Source: Xanthomonas sp.
GTDB lineage: Bacteria; Pseudomonadota; Gammaproteobacteria; Xanthomonadales; Xanthomonadaceae
Direction of reading: 5' to 3'
NCBI GenBank assembly: GCA_018262705.1
Contig: JADFDQ010000017.1
Location: forward strand, 1 to 38,963
Length of the DNA stretch: 38,963 nucleotides
In this document: one piece after another, positions 18,157-26,231 of the stretch
Numbering within the stretch: the stretch's first letter is position 1
Layout: the number at the start of each line of letters is the position of its first letter
Made by a program: the position numbers and the translations under genes
The notes under the pieces: model-generated
Told to the model about the DNA's origin: nothing
What the model saw: only the letters and a program-made list of their open reading frames with translations
Databases searched by the model: none

Positions 18157-19055
18157 CGCGATTTGTCGTCAGGCTGGCGCTTGAAGCGGCGATGCAGCCA
18201 GAGATACTGCGACGGCGCCTGCCGCACCATGATTTCGATGGCGGCGTTCACGGCCGCGCTGTCGGCTGCGGCATCGACGGTTGGAAACGGATCCAGCGGC
18301 TGACCGATGCGCAGAAAATAGCGTCCGCCTTCGCGGCGATGGTAGAACGGCACCACCGCGCAGCCGGTCAGTCGCGCGAACTGGTGGGTCGCGGTGATGG
18401 TGGCCGCGGGGATGCCGAAAAACGGCGCAAACACCGTGTCCTTGCCGAGCATGTCCTGATCGGGCGCGTACCAGAGCACGCCACCGCCCTTGAGATGGCG
18501 CATCGCGGCGCGGGTGTCGCGGTTGCCGAACATCGCGCAGGCGTAGCGCAGCCGTCCGCGCAGCACCGCCCATTCCAGCACCGGGTCGCTGTACCGGCGA
18601 TACATGCCGGCCAGCGGGATGTGGTCGCACAGCAGCCGACCGCAGATTTCCAGGGTCATGAAATGGCCGGACACCAGCAGCACGCCGCGGCCTTCGCGGC
18701 GCAGTTCTTGCAGGATCTCCAGACCTTCGATGGTGGCGGAGTTTCGCAGCGGCGCGATACGGCCCCACCAGGCGCGGGCGAATTCCAGCAGGCCGATGCC
18801 GACGTCGCGGAAGTTTTCGCGCAGGAGTGTTTCTCGCGCGGCGGCGTCCAGTTCCGGCAGGCACAATTCAAGGTTGATCTGCGCCGTGCTGCGTCGCGAT
18901 TTGGCCAGATGCAGCGCCAGCCAGCCGAGCGCTGCGCCCAACCCGCGCTGCAGCGGCCACCACAACTGCGCCAGCGCCACGCACAGGCCCACGCCCAGCC
19001 AGGCCGGCCAGTGGCGCGGGGCGAACGAAGGCCGGGGCGGAGGCGTTGCGGTCAT
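18147..19055 (-). CDS. lpxL: LpxL/HtrB-type lipid A acyltransferase
   Basis: Inner-membrane acyltransferase of 302 aa that adds a secondary acyl chain to Kdo-lipid A precursors. The catalytic H-x4-E dyad is His131/Glu136 in SGHFMTLE. Further family blocks are GMYRRYSDPVLEW, GGGVLWYAPDQDM and the ATITATHQFARLTGCAVVPF segment. One N-terminal membrane anchor (about 16-36) precedes the globular domain. It could also be an LpxM/LpxP paralogue, since chain position and length specificity are not readable. It is divergent from waaA across 41 bp, a functionally sensible pairing because Kdo transfer precedes late acylation. The 3' end overlaps that of the ligase-like gene by 10 bp. Confidence 0.9.
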   Translation of the reverse strand: MTATPPPRPSFAPRHWPAWLGVGLCVALAQLWWPLQRGLGAALGWLALHLAKSRRSTAQINLELCLPELDAAARETLLRENFRDVGIGLLEFARAWWGRIAPLRNSATIEGLEILQELRREGRGVLLVSGHFMTLEICGRLLCDHIPLAGMYRRYSDPVLEWAVLRGRLRYACAMFGNRDTRAAMRHLKGGGVLWYAPDQDMLGKDTVFAPFFGIPAATITATHQFARLTGCAVVPFYHRREGGRYFLRIGQPLDPFPTVDAAADSAAVNAAIEIMVRQAPSQYLWLHRRFKRQPDDKSRYD

Positions 19056-19096
19056 CGGATGGATTCTAACGGTCGCCGCTCCGCTATCCTTGGCGA

Positions 19097-20464
19097 ATGC
19101 GGGCCAATCTTCTCGAACGCATGCTGCGCGGCCTGTATTCGGCCACCCTGTACCTGCTGGTGCCGATCACGTTGTATCACTTGATCTGGCGCGGGTTCCG
19201 TCAGCGCGCCTATTTCCAGCGCTGGGACGAGCGCTATGCCAGCTACGCGCCGGCCGCCGCTGCCGCTCCGGTCTGGCTGCACGCGGTCTCGGTTGGCGAA
19301 GTGAACGCCGCGGCGCCGCTGGTCGATCGCCTGCGCGCGCTGCGCCCGGATCTGCAGGTGGTGGTGACGACCATCACCCCGACCGGTTCGGAGCGGGTGC
19401 GCAAGCTGTGGGGCGATGCCGTCACCCACGTCTATCTGCCCTACGATCTGCCCGGTGCGGTGGCGCGCTTTCTCGACCAGTTCAAGCCGGCGCTGGCGCT
19501 GATCGTGGAAACCGAGCTGTGGCCGAATCTCCTGTTCGGATGCCGCGATCGCGGCATCCCGACCCACATCCTCAACGCCCGGCTGTCGGCGCGCTCGCTG
19601 CGCGGGTATCGCGTGCTGGCGCCGCTGATCCGGCGCGCGCTGGCCAGCGTGCGACTGGTTGCCGCACAGTCGCAGGACGATGCGCGTCGGTTCGAACGGT
19701 TGGGCGCGGCGCCGGAGCGGGTACGGGTCACCGGCAATCTCAAGTTCGACATGCCACCGCTGGATACCGAAAGCTTCGTGCACGATTTCCGCATGGCCAG
19801 CGATCCGCGGCGGCCGGTGTGGATCGCCGCCAGTACCCACGAAGATGAGGAAGCGCCGGTGCTGGAAGCGCACCGGCGGGTGCGCGAGCGGCATCCGGAT
19901 GCGTTGCTGCTGTGGGCGCCGCGGCATCCGGAGCGCTTTCGCGCCGTTGCCCAGCGTGCGCGCGAGCTGGGTCTGCGGGTGGCAAGCCGAAGCACGGACG
20001 GCTGGCCGCATCCCGCAACCGATGTCTTTGTCATTGACACCCTCGGCGAGCTGACCCGGTTCTACGCTTGCGCGCGGGTGGCCTTCGTCGGCGGCAGCCT
20101 GCAGCCGATCGGCGGGCATAACCTGCTGGAACCGGCCGCGACCGGTACCGCGATCCTGAGCGGGCCGCAGTTGCACAATTTCGTCGATATCGCGCAGCGG
20201 TTGCGCGAGGCGCAGGCAATGCGGGTGGTCGAGGATGCCGCCGGGTTGGCGGCGGCACTGGCAGCGCTGTTCGAGGACGAAGCCGCTCGCTCGGCGATGG
20301 CGACCAATGCCGCACGGCTGCTGGAAGAGGGACGCGGCGCGCTGGATCGAACGCTGGCGCTGATCGCGCCGGTGCTGCCGGATTGCTTGGGGGTCAGAGG
20401 CCAGAGGTCAGGGGCCGGGGAGAGCGCCAAAGCGTCTCCTGCAGACAAGGCGCCTTGCCCGTAA
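19097..20464 (+). CDS. waaA: Kdo transferase (3-deoxy-D-manno-octulosonic acid transferase)
   Basis: WaaA transfers Kdo from CMP-Kdo to lipid IVA at the cytoplasmic membrane, starting the LPS inner core. An N-terminal membrane anchor is at about 13-30. The catalytic region HAVSVGEVNAAAPLV has Glu68 in the position of the catalytic base. TTITPTGSERV, ETELWPNLLF and the C-terminal GGSLQPIGGHNLLEPAA are the usual donor-site blocks. The length of 455 aa is about 25-30 residues above the common size. The excess is a low-complexity tail from about residue 432, encoded by G-rich heptad repeats (20392-20419) and following DNA, and not part of the conserved fold. It converges on tolC, with a shared hairpin terminator at 20506-20537. 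Confidence 0.95.
   Translation: MRANLLERMLRGLYSATLYLLVPITLYHLIWRGFRQRAYFQRWDERYASYAPAAAAAPVWLHAVSVGEVNAAAPLVDRLRALRPDLQVVVTTITPTGSERVRKLWGDAVTHVYLPYDLPGAVARFLDQFKPALALIVETELWPNLLFGCRDRGIPTHILNARLSARSLRGYRVLAPLIRRALASVRLVAAQSQDDARRFERLGAAPERVRVTGNLKFDMPPLDTESFVHDFRMASDPRRPVWIAASTHEDEEAPVLEAHRRVRERHPDALLLWAPRHPERFRAVAQRARELGLRVASRSTDGWPHPATDVFVIDTLGELTRFYACARVAFVGGSLQPIGGHNLLEPAATGTAILSGPQLHNFVDIAQRLREAQAMRVVEDAAGLAAALAALFEDEAARSAMATNAARLLEEGRGALDRTLALIAPVLPDCLGVRGQRSGAGESAKASPADKAPCP
20392..20419 (+). repeat. four G-rich heptad repeats inside the waaA 3' end
   Basis: Four consecutive seven-base units, GGTCAGA, GGCCAGA, GGTCAGG and GGCCGGG, lie within the reading frame of waaA and encode part of its extra C-terminal tail. 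The unit is related to the heptads that flank the end of the window (38783-38963). Because seven is not a multiple of three, gain or loss of a unit would shift the frame of the tail. Confidence 0.7.
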
Positions 20465-20505
20465 GGAGGCGGAGCGCTCTTGTCCGTCATTCCCGCTGAA
20501 ACAAG

Positions 20506-20537
20506 ATCGTCATCCCGCTTGCGTCCGGGGTGACGAT
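20506..20537. terminator. bidirectional hairpin between waaA and tolC
   Basis: ATCGTCATCCCG (20506-20517) pairs with CGGGGTGACGAT (20526-20537) over 12 positions with one G-T wobble and an eight-base loop. It lies between two convergent genes and resembles the 'gtcatcccg' repeat class seen at 37030. T-runs are short on both sides, so termination is inferred from position. Confidence 0.55.
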
Positions 20538-20554
20538 CCTTTCGCAGAAATCGC

Positions 20555-21883
20555 TCAGGGCGTGGCCAGGCTGGCTTCGATCGGCTTGTCGGAGGTCAGC
20601 AGCCGGTTGACGTCTTCGATGTCCGCGACATCCAGCGAGCCGGCGGCCTGTTCCAGCAGCAGCCTGCTTTGCAGGAAGTTGTACTTCGACTGCGCGTAGG
20701 ACTGTTGCGCGGAGAACAGCGTGCGCTGGTTGTTGAGCACGTCGAGCACGGTGCGGGTGCCCACTTCCAGACCGACCAGGGAGGCGTCGTAGGCGCTCTG
20801 CGCCGAAACCACTTCGAGCCGCCGCGCTTCGACTTCGCTGATGCCGGTGACCACGGCCTGATAGGCGCTGCGGGTACTGCGTTCGATCGAACGCTTGGTC
20901 TGCTCGACCGCATCGGCGGCGCTGTCGCGCTGCGCCAGCGCGCTGCGCACGTTCGACTGGGTGGCGAAACCGGAGAAAATCGGAATGTTCAGGCTCAGGC
21001 CGACGCTGGTCGAGGCGTGGTTCGGACCCGGGAAGGGCGGATCGTACAGGCCGGTGATTGCCTTTCCGTAGCTGGCCTGCAGCCCTAGGGTCGGATAGTG
21101 GCCAGCACGCGCGGTGGTCACGCCTGACTCAGCGGCCTCCAGCGAGGCTTCCTGTGCCTTGAGCGTGGGGTTGTTGGCCAGCGCCTCGGCCACCCAGTCG
21201 GTTGAGGCGCGATTGGAGGGCAGCTGCGGCTTGAAATCGTCGGGCAGGCCCTTGAGAACATTGACCGGCGCATTGGTGATTTCCAGCAGCGCCTGATAGG
21301 AATCTTGCACCGCGTTGCGGGCCAGCAGGGTGTTGGCGCGGGCACCGTCGTACTGGGCGCGCGCTTCGTGCACGTCGGTGATCGGCGCAAGGCCCACTTC
21401 CAGCCGCTTGCTGGCGTAGTCGAACTGCTTCTTGGCCGCCGCTTCCGCCGCTTCCGCCGCGGCCAGCGTTTCCATCTGCACCAGCACGTTGAAGTACGCC
21501 GCGGAGGTGCGGGTGATCAGGTTCTGGCCGGCCGCGTCGAGGCTGAAGCCGCCGGCGCGATCCTGCGCCCTGGCGCCGCGCAAAGCGCTGTAGTTGCCGT
21601 AGTCGAACAGGGTCTGCTGCAGGTTGACGCCCCACGAGCCGGTGCGGCTGCTGCCGGCGGCGTTGTTGTAGCGGGTGGTGCCAACCGAGCCGCCGATGCT
21701 GGGCAGCAACACCGAGCGCGCCATCACCGGACGTTCGGCCGCGATTGCGCGGGCGGATTCAGCAGAAGCGAACTGAGGATCGCTGTTGCGGGCGTTCTGG
21801 TAGGTCTGCAACAGATCGTCCGCCTGCGCTCCGAACGAAGCGAAGGCGAGGGCGAGTGCGAGGGCGAGTGGGCGACGCAACAT
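20555..21883 (-). CDS. tolC: TolC-family outer-membrane channel
   Basis: Trimeric outer-membrane efflux/secretion channel of the TolC family, 442 aa. A signal peptide (MLRRPLALALALAFASFGAQA) is followed by the two repeated halves of long helices and short beta strands. Recognisable blocks are LLQTYQNARNSDPQF, LPSIGGSVG, YEVGL-like LEVGLAPITDVHEARAQYD and, in the second half, GLEVGTRTVLDVLNNQRTLF. The paired 'EVG...D(V/L)' segments are the internal repeat signature. No resistance-nodulation pump or membrane fusion protein is encoded nearby, so it is probably a general partner. The ATG has AAGGAA upstream and lies 17 bp after the Pcm-like gene, so the two form an operon. Confidence 0.93.
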   Translation of the reverse strand: MLRRPLALALALAFASFGAQADDLLQTYQNARNSDPQFASAESARAIAAERPVMARSVLLPSIGGSVGTTRYNNAAGSSRTGSWGVNLQQTLFDYGNYSALRGARAQDRAGGFSLDAAGQNLITRTSAAYFNVLVQMETLAAAEAAEAAAKKQFDYASKRLEVGLAPITDVHEARAQYDGARANTLLARNAVQDSYQALLEITNAPVNVLKGLPDDFKPQLPSNRASTDWVAEALANNPTLKAQEASLEAAESGVTTARAGHYPTLGLQASYGKAITGLYDPPFPGPNHASTSVGLSLNIPIFSGFATQSNVRSALAQRDSAADAVEQTKRSIERSTRSAYQAVVTGISEVEARRLEVVSAQSAYDASLVGLEVGTRTVLDVLNNQRTLFSAQQSYAQSKYNFLQSRLLLEQAAGSLDVADIEDVNRLLTSDKPIEASLATP

Positions 21884-21900
21884 GGCGCGGTTCCTTGCGG

Positions 21901-22554
21901 TTACAGGGTGAACGTGGGTGCCGGTTCGGCGCCCACCAGATAGGGCAGATCGGTTTCGAACAAGGATTCGGTGCGCAGTCCGCCGGCGTCTTTGCGAACG
22001 ATCACCGCTTCCATCACCGGAGATGCGCCGTGGACGACGAACATGCGACCGCCCACGTCCAGCCAGTCGGTGAAACGTTCCGGAATACGGGCGACGGCGC
22101 CGCCGACGCAGATGACGTTAAAGCGGCGATCCGGCCCCCCCGCGAAGGCGTCGCCGGCATGGACGCTGGCGTTGGTGTGGCCGCCTTGAAGCAGTCGCGC
22201 ACGCGCCGCGTCGGCAAGATCCGGATGGCGCTCGATGCTGACGACTTCGCGGGCAAGGCGGGCGAGGCAGGCGGTCAGGTAGCCGCTGCCGGTGCCGATT
22301 TCCAGCACGCTGTCTTCCGGTGCGGGCAACAGCGCCTGCAGCAGGCGTCCTTCCAGCACCGGCTTGAACATGGTCTCGCCGTGGCCGATCGGCAGCTCGG
22401 TGTCGGCGTAGGCCAAACCGCGCAGGCTCGGATCGACAAAGGCTTCGCGCGGCAAAGTCGCAATCACGTCGAGCACGCGCACATCCAGAACATCCCAGGG
22501 GCGAACCTGCTGTTCCACCATGTTTTCGCGGGCGCGGGCGAGATCGATGCTCAT
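21901..22554 (-). CDS. Pcm-family methyltransferase with altered active site
   Basis: SAM-dependent methyltransferase-fold protein of 217 aa, related to protein-L-isoaspartate O-methyltransferase. The SAM motif VLEIGTGSGYLTA and the upstream LPREAFVD...ELPIGHGET region are clear. The segment that in E. coli Pcm reads TISQPYMVA, including a conserved active-site serine, reads TMFKPVLEG here. The motif II region is also changed (VGGAVARIP). It is therefore probably the Pcm-like paralogue found before tolC in xanthomonads and may not repair isoaspartate. ATG 22554 is chosen for its match to the family opening (MSIDLARARENMVEQQVRP). A possible -10 (TACAAT, minus strand, 22585-22590) lies upstream without a good -35. 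Confidence 0.85.
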   Translation of the reverse strand: MSIDLARARENMVEQQVRPWDVLDVRVLDVIATLPREAFVDPSLRGLAYADTELPIGHGETMFKPVLEGRLLQALLPAPEDSVLEIGTGSGYLTACLARLAREVVSIERHPDLADAARARLLQGGHTNASVHAGDAFAGGPDRRFNVICVGGAVARIPERFTDWLDVGGRMFVVHGASPVMEAVIVRKDAGGLRTESLFETDLPYLVGAEPAPTFTL

Positions 22555-22622
22555 GATGCTGGGATCCGTTTCGATGAACCGTGCATTGTAGTTCGGCGAT
22601 GTCGGTTGCCGCGCAGTGTGGC

Positions 22623-22642
22623 CGTGCTGGTACACCAGCACG
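22623..22642. repeat. perfect inverted repeat between TetR and Pcm-like genes
   Basis: CGTGCTGG (22623-22630) and CCAGCACG (22635-22642) form a perfect eight-base stem around TACA. It lies 45 bases beyond the end of the TetR gene in its reading direction and 69 bp before the Pcm-like start. No T-run follows on the minus strand, so it could be a weak terminator, an mRNA hairpin or a protein site. Confidence 0.5.
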
Positions 22643-22686
22643 CAGTGCCGGAAGTCACCGCAACCTGCGGCGGGTCTGGCTGGCGT

Positions 22687-23328
22687 TCAGGGTTTGCCAT
22701 ACGCGCGCAAGAACAGGTCGATCACGCTGGCGACGTGGGTGCGCGCCGAACGTGCGGACGCACCGCAACTGATTCCGAGCAATGCCTGCGTGTGGCATTC
22801 GCCCTTGATCAGGGTGAAGAATTGCGATGCAGCCTGTGCGGCGTCTTCGATGTTCAGTTCGCCGGCGGCGACACGCCGCTCAAGCAGCAGGGCAAATGCG
22901 CCCTGCACCCGCCTGTGGCCCGCCTCGAAGGCCAGTTGCGGCAGACCGCTGCTGACGGACTGCGGCGAACACAGGGTGCGAAAGCCGGCGATGGCCTCTG
23001 GGGTCATTACCATCCTGAAAAACGCGGTGCCGATGTCGGCCAGGCGCTTTCGCAGCGCGACGTCCGGACGTGGTTCGAACAAGCGGGTCGGCATGCCCTG
23101 TTCGCAATGCGCGCGCACCGCTTCGACGAACAATCCGTCCTTGTCGCCGAAGTGGCTGTACAAAGTGAGTTTGGACACGCCGGCGGCGGATGCCACCTGA
23201 TCCATGCTGACGCCCTCGAATCCGCCTTGCAGGAACAATTGGGTAGCTGCCGACAGGATCGCCGCACGTTTGGTCAAATCCTTGGGACGACCTGGCGTGG
23301 AGGATTTGCGGGGGGCGGGACGAGCCAT
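22687..23328 (-). CDS. TetR/AcrR-family regulator
   Basis: One-component transcriptional repressor of 213 aa. The N-terminal helix-turn-helix (about residues 25-62) reads VSMDQVASAAGVSKLTLYSHF, typical of TetR. The C-terminal ligand domain resembles the AefR/TetR_C group (FRMVMTPEAIAGFRTL, and a late cysteine-containing GISCGASARSART). The ATG at 23328 is preferred over an upstream GTG because the conserved basic lead-in (MARPAPRKSSTPGRPKD) begins there. A strong palindromic operator sits 34 bp upstream (23362-23382) over a likely -10, so it is probably autorepressed. The next genes on the same strand are the Pcm-like gene and tolC, plausible targets by read-through. Confidence 0.9.
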   Translation of the reverse strand: MARPAPRKSSTPGRPKDLTKRAAILSAATQLFLQGGFEGVSMDQVASAAGVSKLTLYSHFGDKDGLFVEAVRAHCEQGMPTRLFEPRPDVALRKRLADIGTAFFRMVMTPEAIAGFRTLCSPQSVSSGLPQLAFEAGHRRVQGAFALLLERRVAAGELNIEDAAQAASQFFTLIKGECHTQALLGISCGASARSARTHVASVIDLFLRAYGKP

Positions 23329-23361
23329 GCGTCTTGCACTGCCGATGACCAATGCCGCAAC

Positions 23362-23382
23362 TATACCATACTGTTCGGTTTA
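23362..23382. promoter_or_regulatory. TetR-type operator overlapping a -10 box
   Basis: The 21-bp site is centred on T23372: the left arm TATACCATAC and the inverse of the right arm, TAAACCGAAC, agree at seven of ten positions. ACC..AC-T-GT..GGT is a usual TetR-family operator core. On the minus strand TATAGT (23360-23365) overlaps the site and could be the -10 of the tetR promoter, giving simple autorepression. The -35 is poor. Confidence 0.65.
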
Positions 23383-23698
23383 TTAATAGACACAGGTGGC
23401 CGACACCGCACCGGCTGGCGGTCTTGATCGCGTGCAGGCGCGCGTCCGCCGCGGCGTGGCCCCAGGCAGGCCGCATCGCGTTCCGGCTCATTTCCAGACC
23501 CGAGGTGCGGCACTTGTTCGACTGATCGACGGTGCCAAAGCCGGTGGCCTCGGGCCGCATCAGGCAGCCGCCACAGGCGACGCCTTTGCCGGTGGACGCG
23601 CAGATTGCCGAGCTGCTTCGTCATGCCGACCAAAAACCGGCAATCCACGTGCGCTCAAGCCTCGCAGCGGGCTGTCGCAGCGCCGGTAGCCGCCGCCC
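23383..23698. other. gene-free interval between tetR and rpiA
   Basis: About 315 bp with no gene I can support. Frames open on both strands, but none has a family match, a good start or a ribosome binding site. A minus-strand frame containing GCLMRPEATGFGTVDQ, with several cysteines, could be a worn gene remnant, but this is speculative. Base composition is like that of the flanks, apart from the AT-rich operator end. Confidence 0.4.
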
Positions 23699-24346
23699 CT
23701 ACAGCACCTTCATCGGCTCGCCGCCGACGATCACCACGTCGGCCGGGCGGCGTGCGAACAGGCCGACGCAAACCACGCCGGGGATCTGGTTGAGATCGCG
23801 TTCCAACCCGACCGGATCGATGATGCGCAGGTTGTGGATGTCGAGAATCAAATTGCCGTTGTCGGTGCTGAAGCCTTCGCGCCAGACCGGCTGACCGCCG
23901 GTGGCGGCGAGGATTTCGCGGGCGACGAGGCTGCGCGCCATCGGGATCACTTCGACCGGCAGCGGGAAATTGCCGAGGATCGGCACCTGTTTGCTCGGAT
24001 CGACGATGCACACGAAGCGCTGGCTGGCCTGGGCGATGATCTTCTCGCGGGTCAGCGCGCCGCCGCCGCCCTTGATCAGGCGCTTGTACGGATCGCATTC
24101 GTCGGCGCCGTCCACGTACAGCGACAGCGGGCCGGCGGCGTTGAGATCGAGTACGTCGATGCCGACTGCCTTGAGTCGGGCGGTGCTCTGCTCGGAGCTG
24201 GACACCGCGCCGCGCAGGCGGTGCTTCCATTTCGCCAGCGCGTCGATGAAGTAGGCGACGGTCGAACCGGTGCCGACCCCGACGATCATGTCGTCTTCGA
24301 GATGGTCGAGGGCTTTTTCGGCGGCAAGGCGCTTGGCTTCGGTCAT
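23699..24346 (-). CDS. rpiA: ribose-5-phosphate isomerase A
   Basis: RpiA interconverts ribose-5-phosphate and ribulose-5-phosphate in the non-oxidative pentose phosphate pathway. All signature segments are present: [15 protein letters not shown] (phosphate loop, about 24-38), SSEQST, DGADECD with the catalytic aspartates, and [12 protein letters not shown] with the catalytic Glu. The length of 215 aa is typical. The ATG is 18 bp from the EVE-domain gene upstream on the same strand, so both are likely in one transcript that may begin further up at ygfA. The order ygfA-EVE-rpiA is seen in related xanthomonads. Confidence 0.97.
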   Translation of the reverse strand: MTEAKRLAAEKALDHLEDDMIVGVGTGSTVAYFIDALAKWKHRLRGAVSSSEQSTARLKAVGIDVLDLNAAGPLSLYVDGADECDPYKRLIKGGGGALTREKIIAQASQRFVCIVDPSKQVPILGNFPLPVEVIPMARSLVAREILAATGGQPVWREGFSTDNGNLILDIHNLRIIDPVGLERDLNQIPGVVCVGLFARRPADVVIVGGEPMKVL

Positions 24347-24365
24347 GGCGAAAATGGATTCCTGA

Positions 24366-24835
<470 letters not shown>

Positions 24836-24836
<1 letters not shown>

Positions 24837-25426
24837 CAGGGGCTCTCCGCGAGACAGGTTGAATCTTCGGTGCACACCGCATCGAGGCGGATGTCCCACG
24901 GCTGCGCCTCGATCGCGTCGCTGCGCTGGGTCGAAAACGCGGCGCCGACCAGCCACGGCGGTGGGGCGTGGCCACGGCGAAAGGCAAGGCTGCGGTCGTA
25001 CCAGCCGCCACCCATGCCGAGTCGGTTGCAGCGGTCATCGAAACCGGTCAACGGCAGCACCAGCAGCGTCAATTCGGCGGCGGCAAGGGTCTGTTCGATC
25101 GCCACGTCGGGTTCGGGAATGCCGTAGCGGTTGGCGATAAGCGGTGCGCCGCTGCGCCACGGCGCAAAGCGCAGGCTGCGATCGTCGTGCAGCACCGGCA
25201 GGCAGTAGGCGATGCCCGGCGGCAGGCGCAGCTGGAAAGCGTGCAGGCCGATCTCTCCGTCCACCGCCCAGTAGCCCGACACATGACCGGATGTCGGAAA
25301 GAACGGCAGCGCCAGCAGGCGGTCGGCCAAGGCTTCGGCGGCGGCGATGCGCGCGGGCGCAGACAATGCGCGGCGGCGTTCGCGCAGCGCGGCGCGCAGC
25401 GGCGTGCGGTCGGAAGGTGTGTTCAC
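24836..25426 (-). CDS. ygfA: 5-formyltetrahydrofolate cyclo-ligase
   Basis: Converts 5-formyl-THF to 5,10-methenyl-THF with ATP, clearing a folate storage form. The conserved C-terminal loop GMGGGWYDR is present, as are the N-terminal basic helix TPLRAALRERRRALS and LLVLPLTGFDDRCNRLG. The start is a GTG at 25426, giving 196 aa, close to the family length. Starts further upstream would run through the 6S RNA gene and are excluded. Position directly behind zapA and 6S RNA is the standard gammaproteobacterial arrangement, in which 6S RNA and ygfA can be co-transcribed. Confidence 0.9.
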
Positions 25427-25456
25427 GCGGAGCGCGTTCGACGAATGTGGGAAAAA

Positions 25457-25643
25457 GAATGCCTCCGCCGTGTCGATGCGTGCGTAACGACCTTGAACCA
25501 GCGGTTCAAGTGGGAACGCGCGGCGGCCATCGGGCTTTCCGCTCGCGGGCGGACCTGCACGCCCGGCAACCGATGCATCCCCGGGGTCGTCATCTAGGGA
25601 CAAGGCAAATGTTGCACACGCTGTCGCGCACGGCAGAGGGCAA
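25457..25643 (-). ncRNA. ssrS: 6S RNA
   Basis: 6S RNA binds sigma-70 RNA polymerase by mimicking an open promoter. It sits in its conserved place, between zapA and ygfA on their strand. The closing stem is visible: TGCCCTCTGCCGTG at the 5' end (25642-25629) pairs with CACGGCGGAGGCA at the 3' end (25472-25460), with one bulged C and one G-T pair. Just inside the 3' end lies CTTGAACCGCTGGTTCAAGG, close to the E. coli 6S 3'-arm hairpin (CCTTGAACCAAGGGTTCAAGG). The length of about 187 nt matches E. coli (184). A T-run follows at 25452-25456. Ends are estimated from the stem and the -10 box. Confidence 0.9.
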
Positions 25644-25647
25644 CGCC

Positions 25648-25653
25648 AATATA
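25648..25653 (-). promoter_or_regulatory. -10 box of the 6S RNA promoter
   Basis: On the minus strand TATATT matches the -10 consensus at five of six positions and lies about six bases before the inferred 5' end of 6S RNA. No good -35 is seen at the proper distance in the GC-rich sequence upstream. Confidence 0.6.
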
Positions 25654-25704
25654 CCCCACGGCGCGGGGGATGGGGCGGATCCGGTTGCAACGCATGGGCC
25701 GCGT

Positions 25705-26004
25705 TCAGCCAGGCAGTGCCAGCAGCGCGTCGAGCTTGCGGTTGGCTTCGTCGATGAGAGCGAAGGCGGCATCTGCGGGCGGAGCCGCGCTCACCGCGGG
25801 CCTGGACTGCTGCAACTCGTGGGCGAGGTTGAGGGCGGTCAGCACGGCCAGGCGATCCGTCGCCACCAGCTTGTTGCCGCCGCGCAGTTCGCGCATCCGG
25901 GCGTCGAGCAGCTTGGCGGCCGCGGACAGGCTGACGCGTTCATCATCGCTGACGCCGACCGTGTATTCGCGATCCAGAATGTGGACGGTGACCGGCTCGC
26001 TCAC
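25705..26004 (-). CDS. zapA: cell division protein ZapA
   Basis: ZapA is a small Z-ring-associated protein that crosslinks FtsZ filaments. The 99-aa sequence has the ZapA pattern: an N-terminal beta strand VTVHILDREYTVGV, helix AAAKLLDARMRELR, the segment LVATDRLAVLTALNLAHEL, and a C-terminal coiled-coil helix. Its start overlaps the end of the upstream small coiled-coil gene by four bases, and 6S RNA begins 62 bp past its stop. Gene context (ZapB-like/zapA/6S/ygfA) strongly supports the call. Confidence 0.95.
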   Translation of the reverse strand: MSEPVTVHILDREYTVGVSDDERVSLSAAAKLLDARMRELRGGNKLVATDRLAVLTALNLAHELQQSRPAVSAAPPADAAFALIDEANRKLDALLALPG

Positions 26005-26222
26005 GTGTGCTGCTCCAGCGATTTCAGGCGTCCGATCATCGCCTCGACCCGGCTGCGGGCCTGCTCCTGCTTGGCGATCAGCTGTGCGCGTTCGCTCGCC
26101 ATCTGTTCGGCCTGGTCGCGCAGCCCGCGGTTTTCATCCTGCAGGCGCCGCATCCGCTCGGCGAGCAGGTCGAGTCGCGCCAGCAGTTTGTGCAGTTCGG
26201 TGTGCAGGTCGCGTGCGTCCAT
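26001..26222 (-). CDS. small coiled-coil protein (TIGR02449/ZapB-like)
   Basis: A 73-aa protein that is almost one continuous coiled coil, with leucine/methionine heptads from residue 6 to the end and a high content of Arg, Glu and Gln. Proteins of this type precede zapA in xanthomonads and pseudomonads and are thought to resemble ZapB, which bridges ZapA and the chromosome terminus through MatP. Such sequences are too simple to prove homology. It overlaps zapA by four bases, so the two are translationally coupled. Confidence 0.8.
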   Translation of the reverse strand: MDARDLHTELHKLLARLDLLAERMRRLQDENRGLRDQAEQMASERAQLIAKQEQARSRVEAMIGRLKSLEQHT

Positions 26223-26231
26223 CCGCTCACC

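Noticed and set aside
23396-23689. 97-codon plus-strand frame in the tetR-rpiA gap
   Set aside because: Arg/Ala-rich, no ribosome site, no family resemblance; kept only as a gene-free interval.
25427-25690. N-terminal extension of ygfA to an upstream ATG
   Set aside because: It would translate through 6S RNA and adds residues foreign to the cyclo-ligase family; GTG 25426 is preferred.
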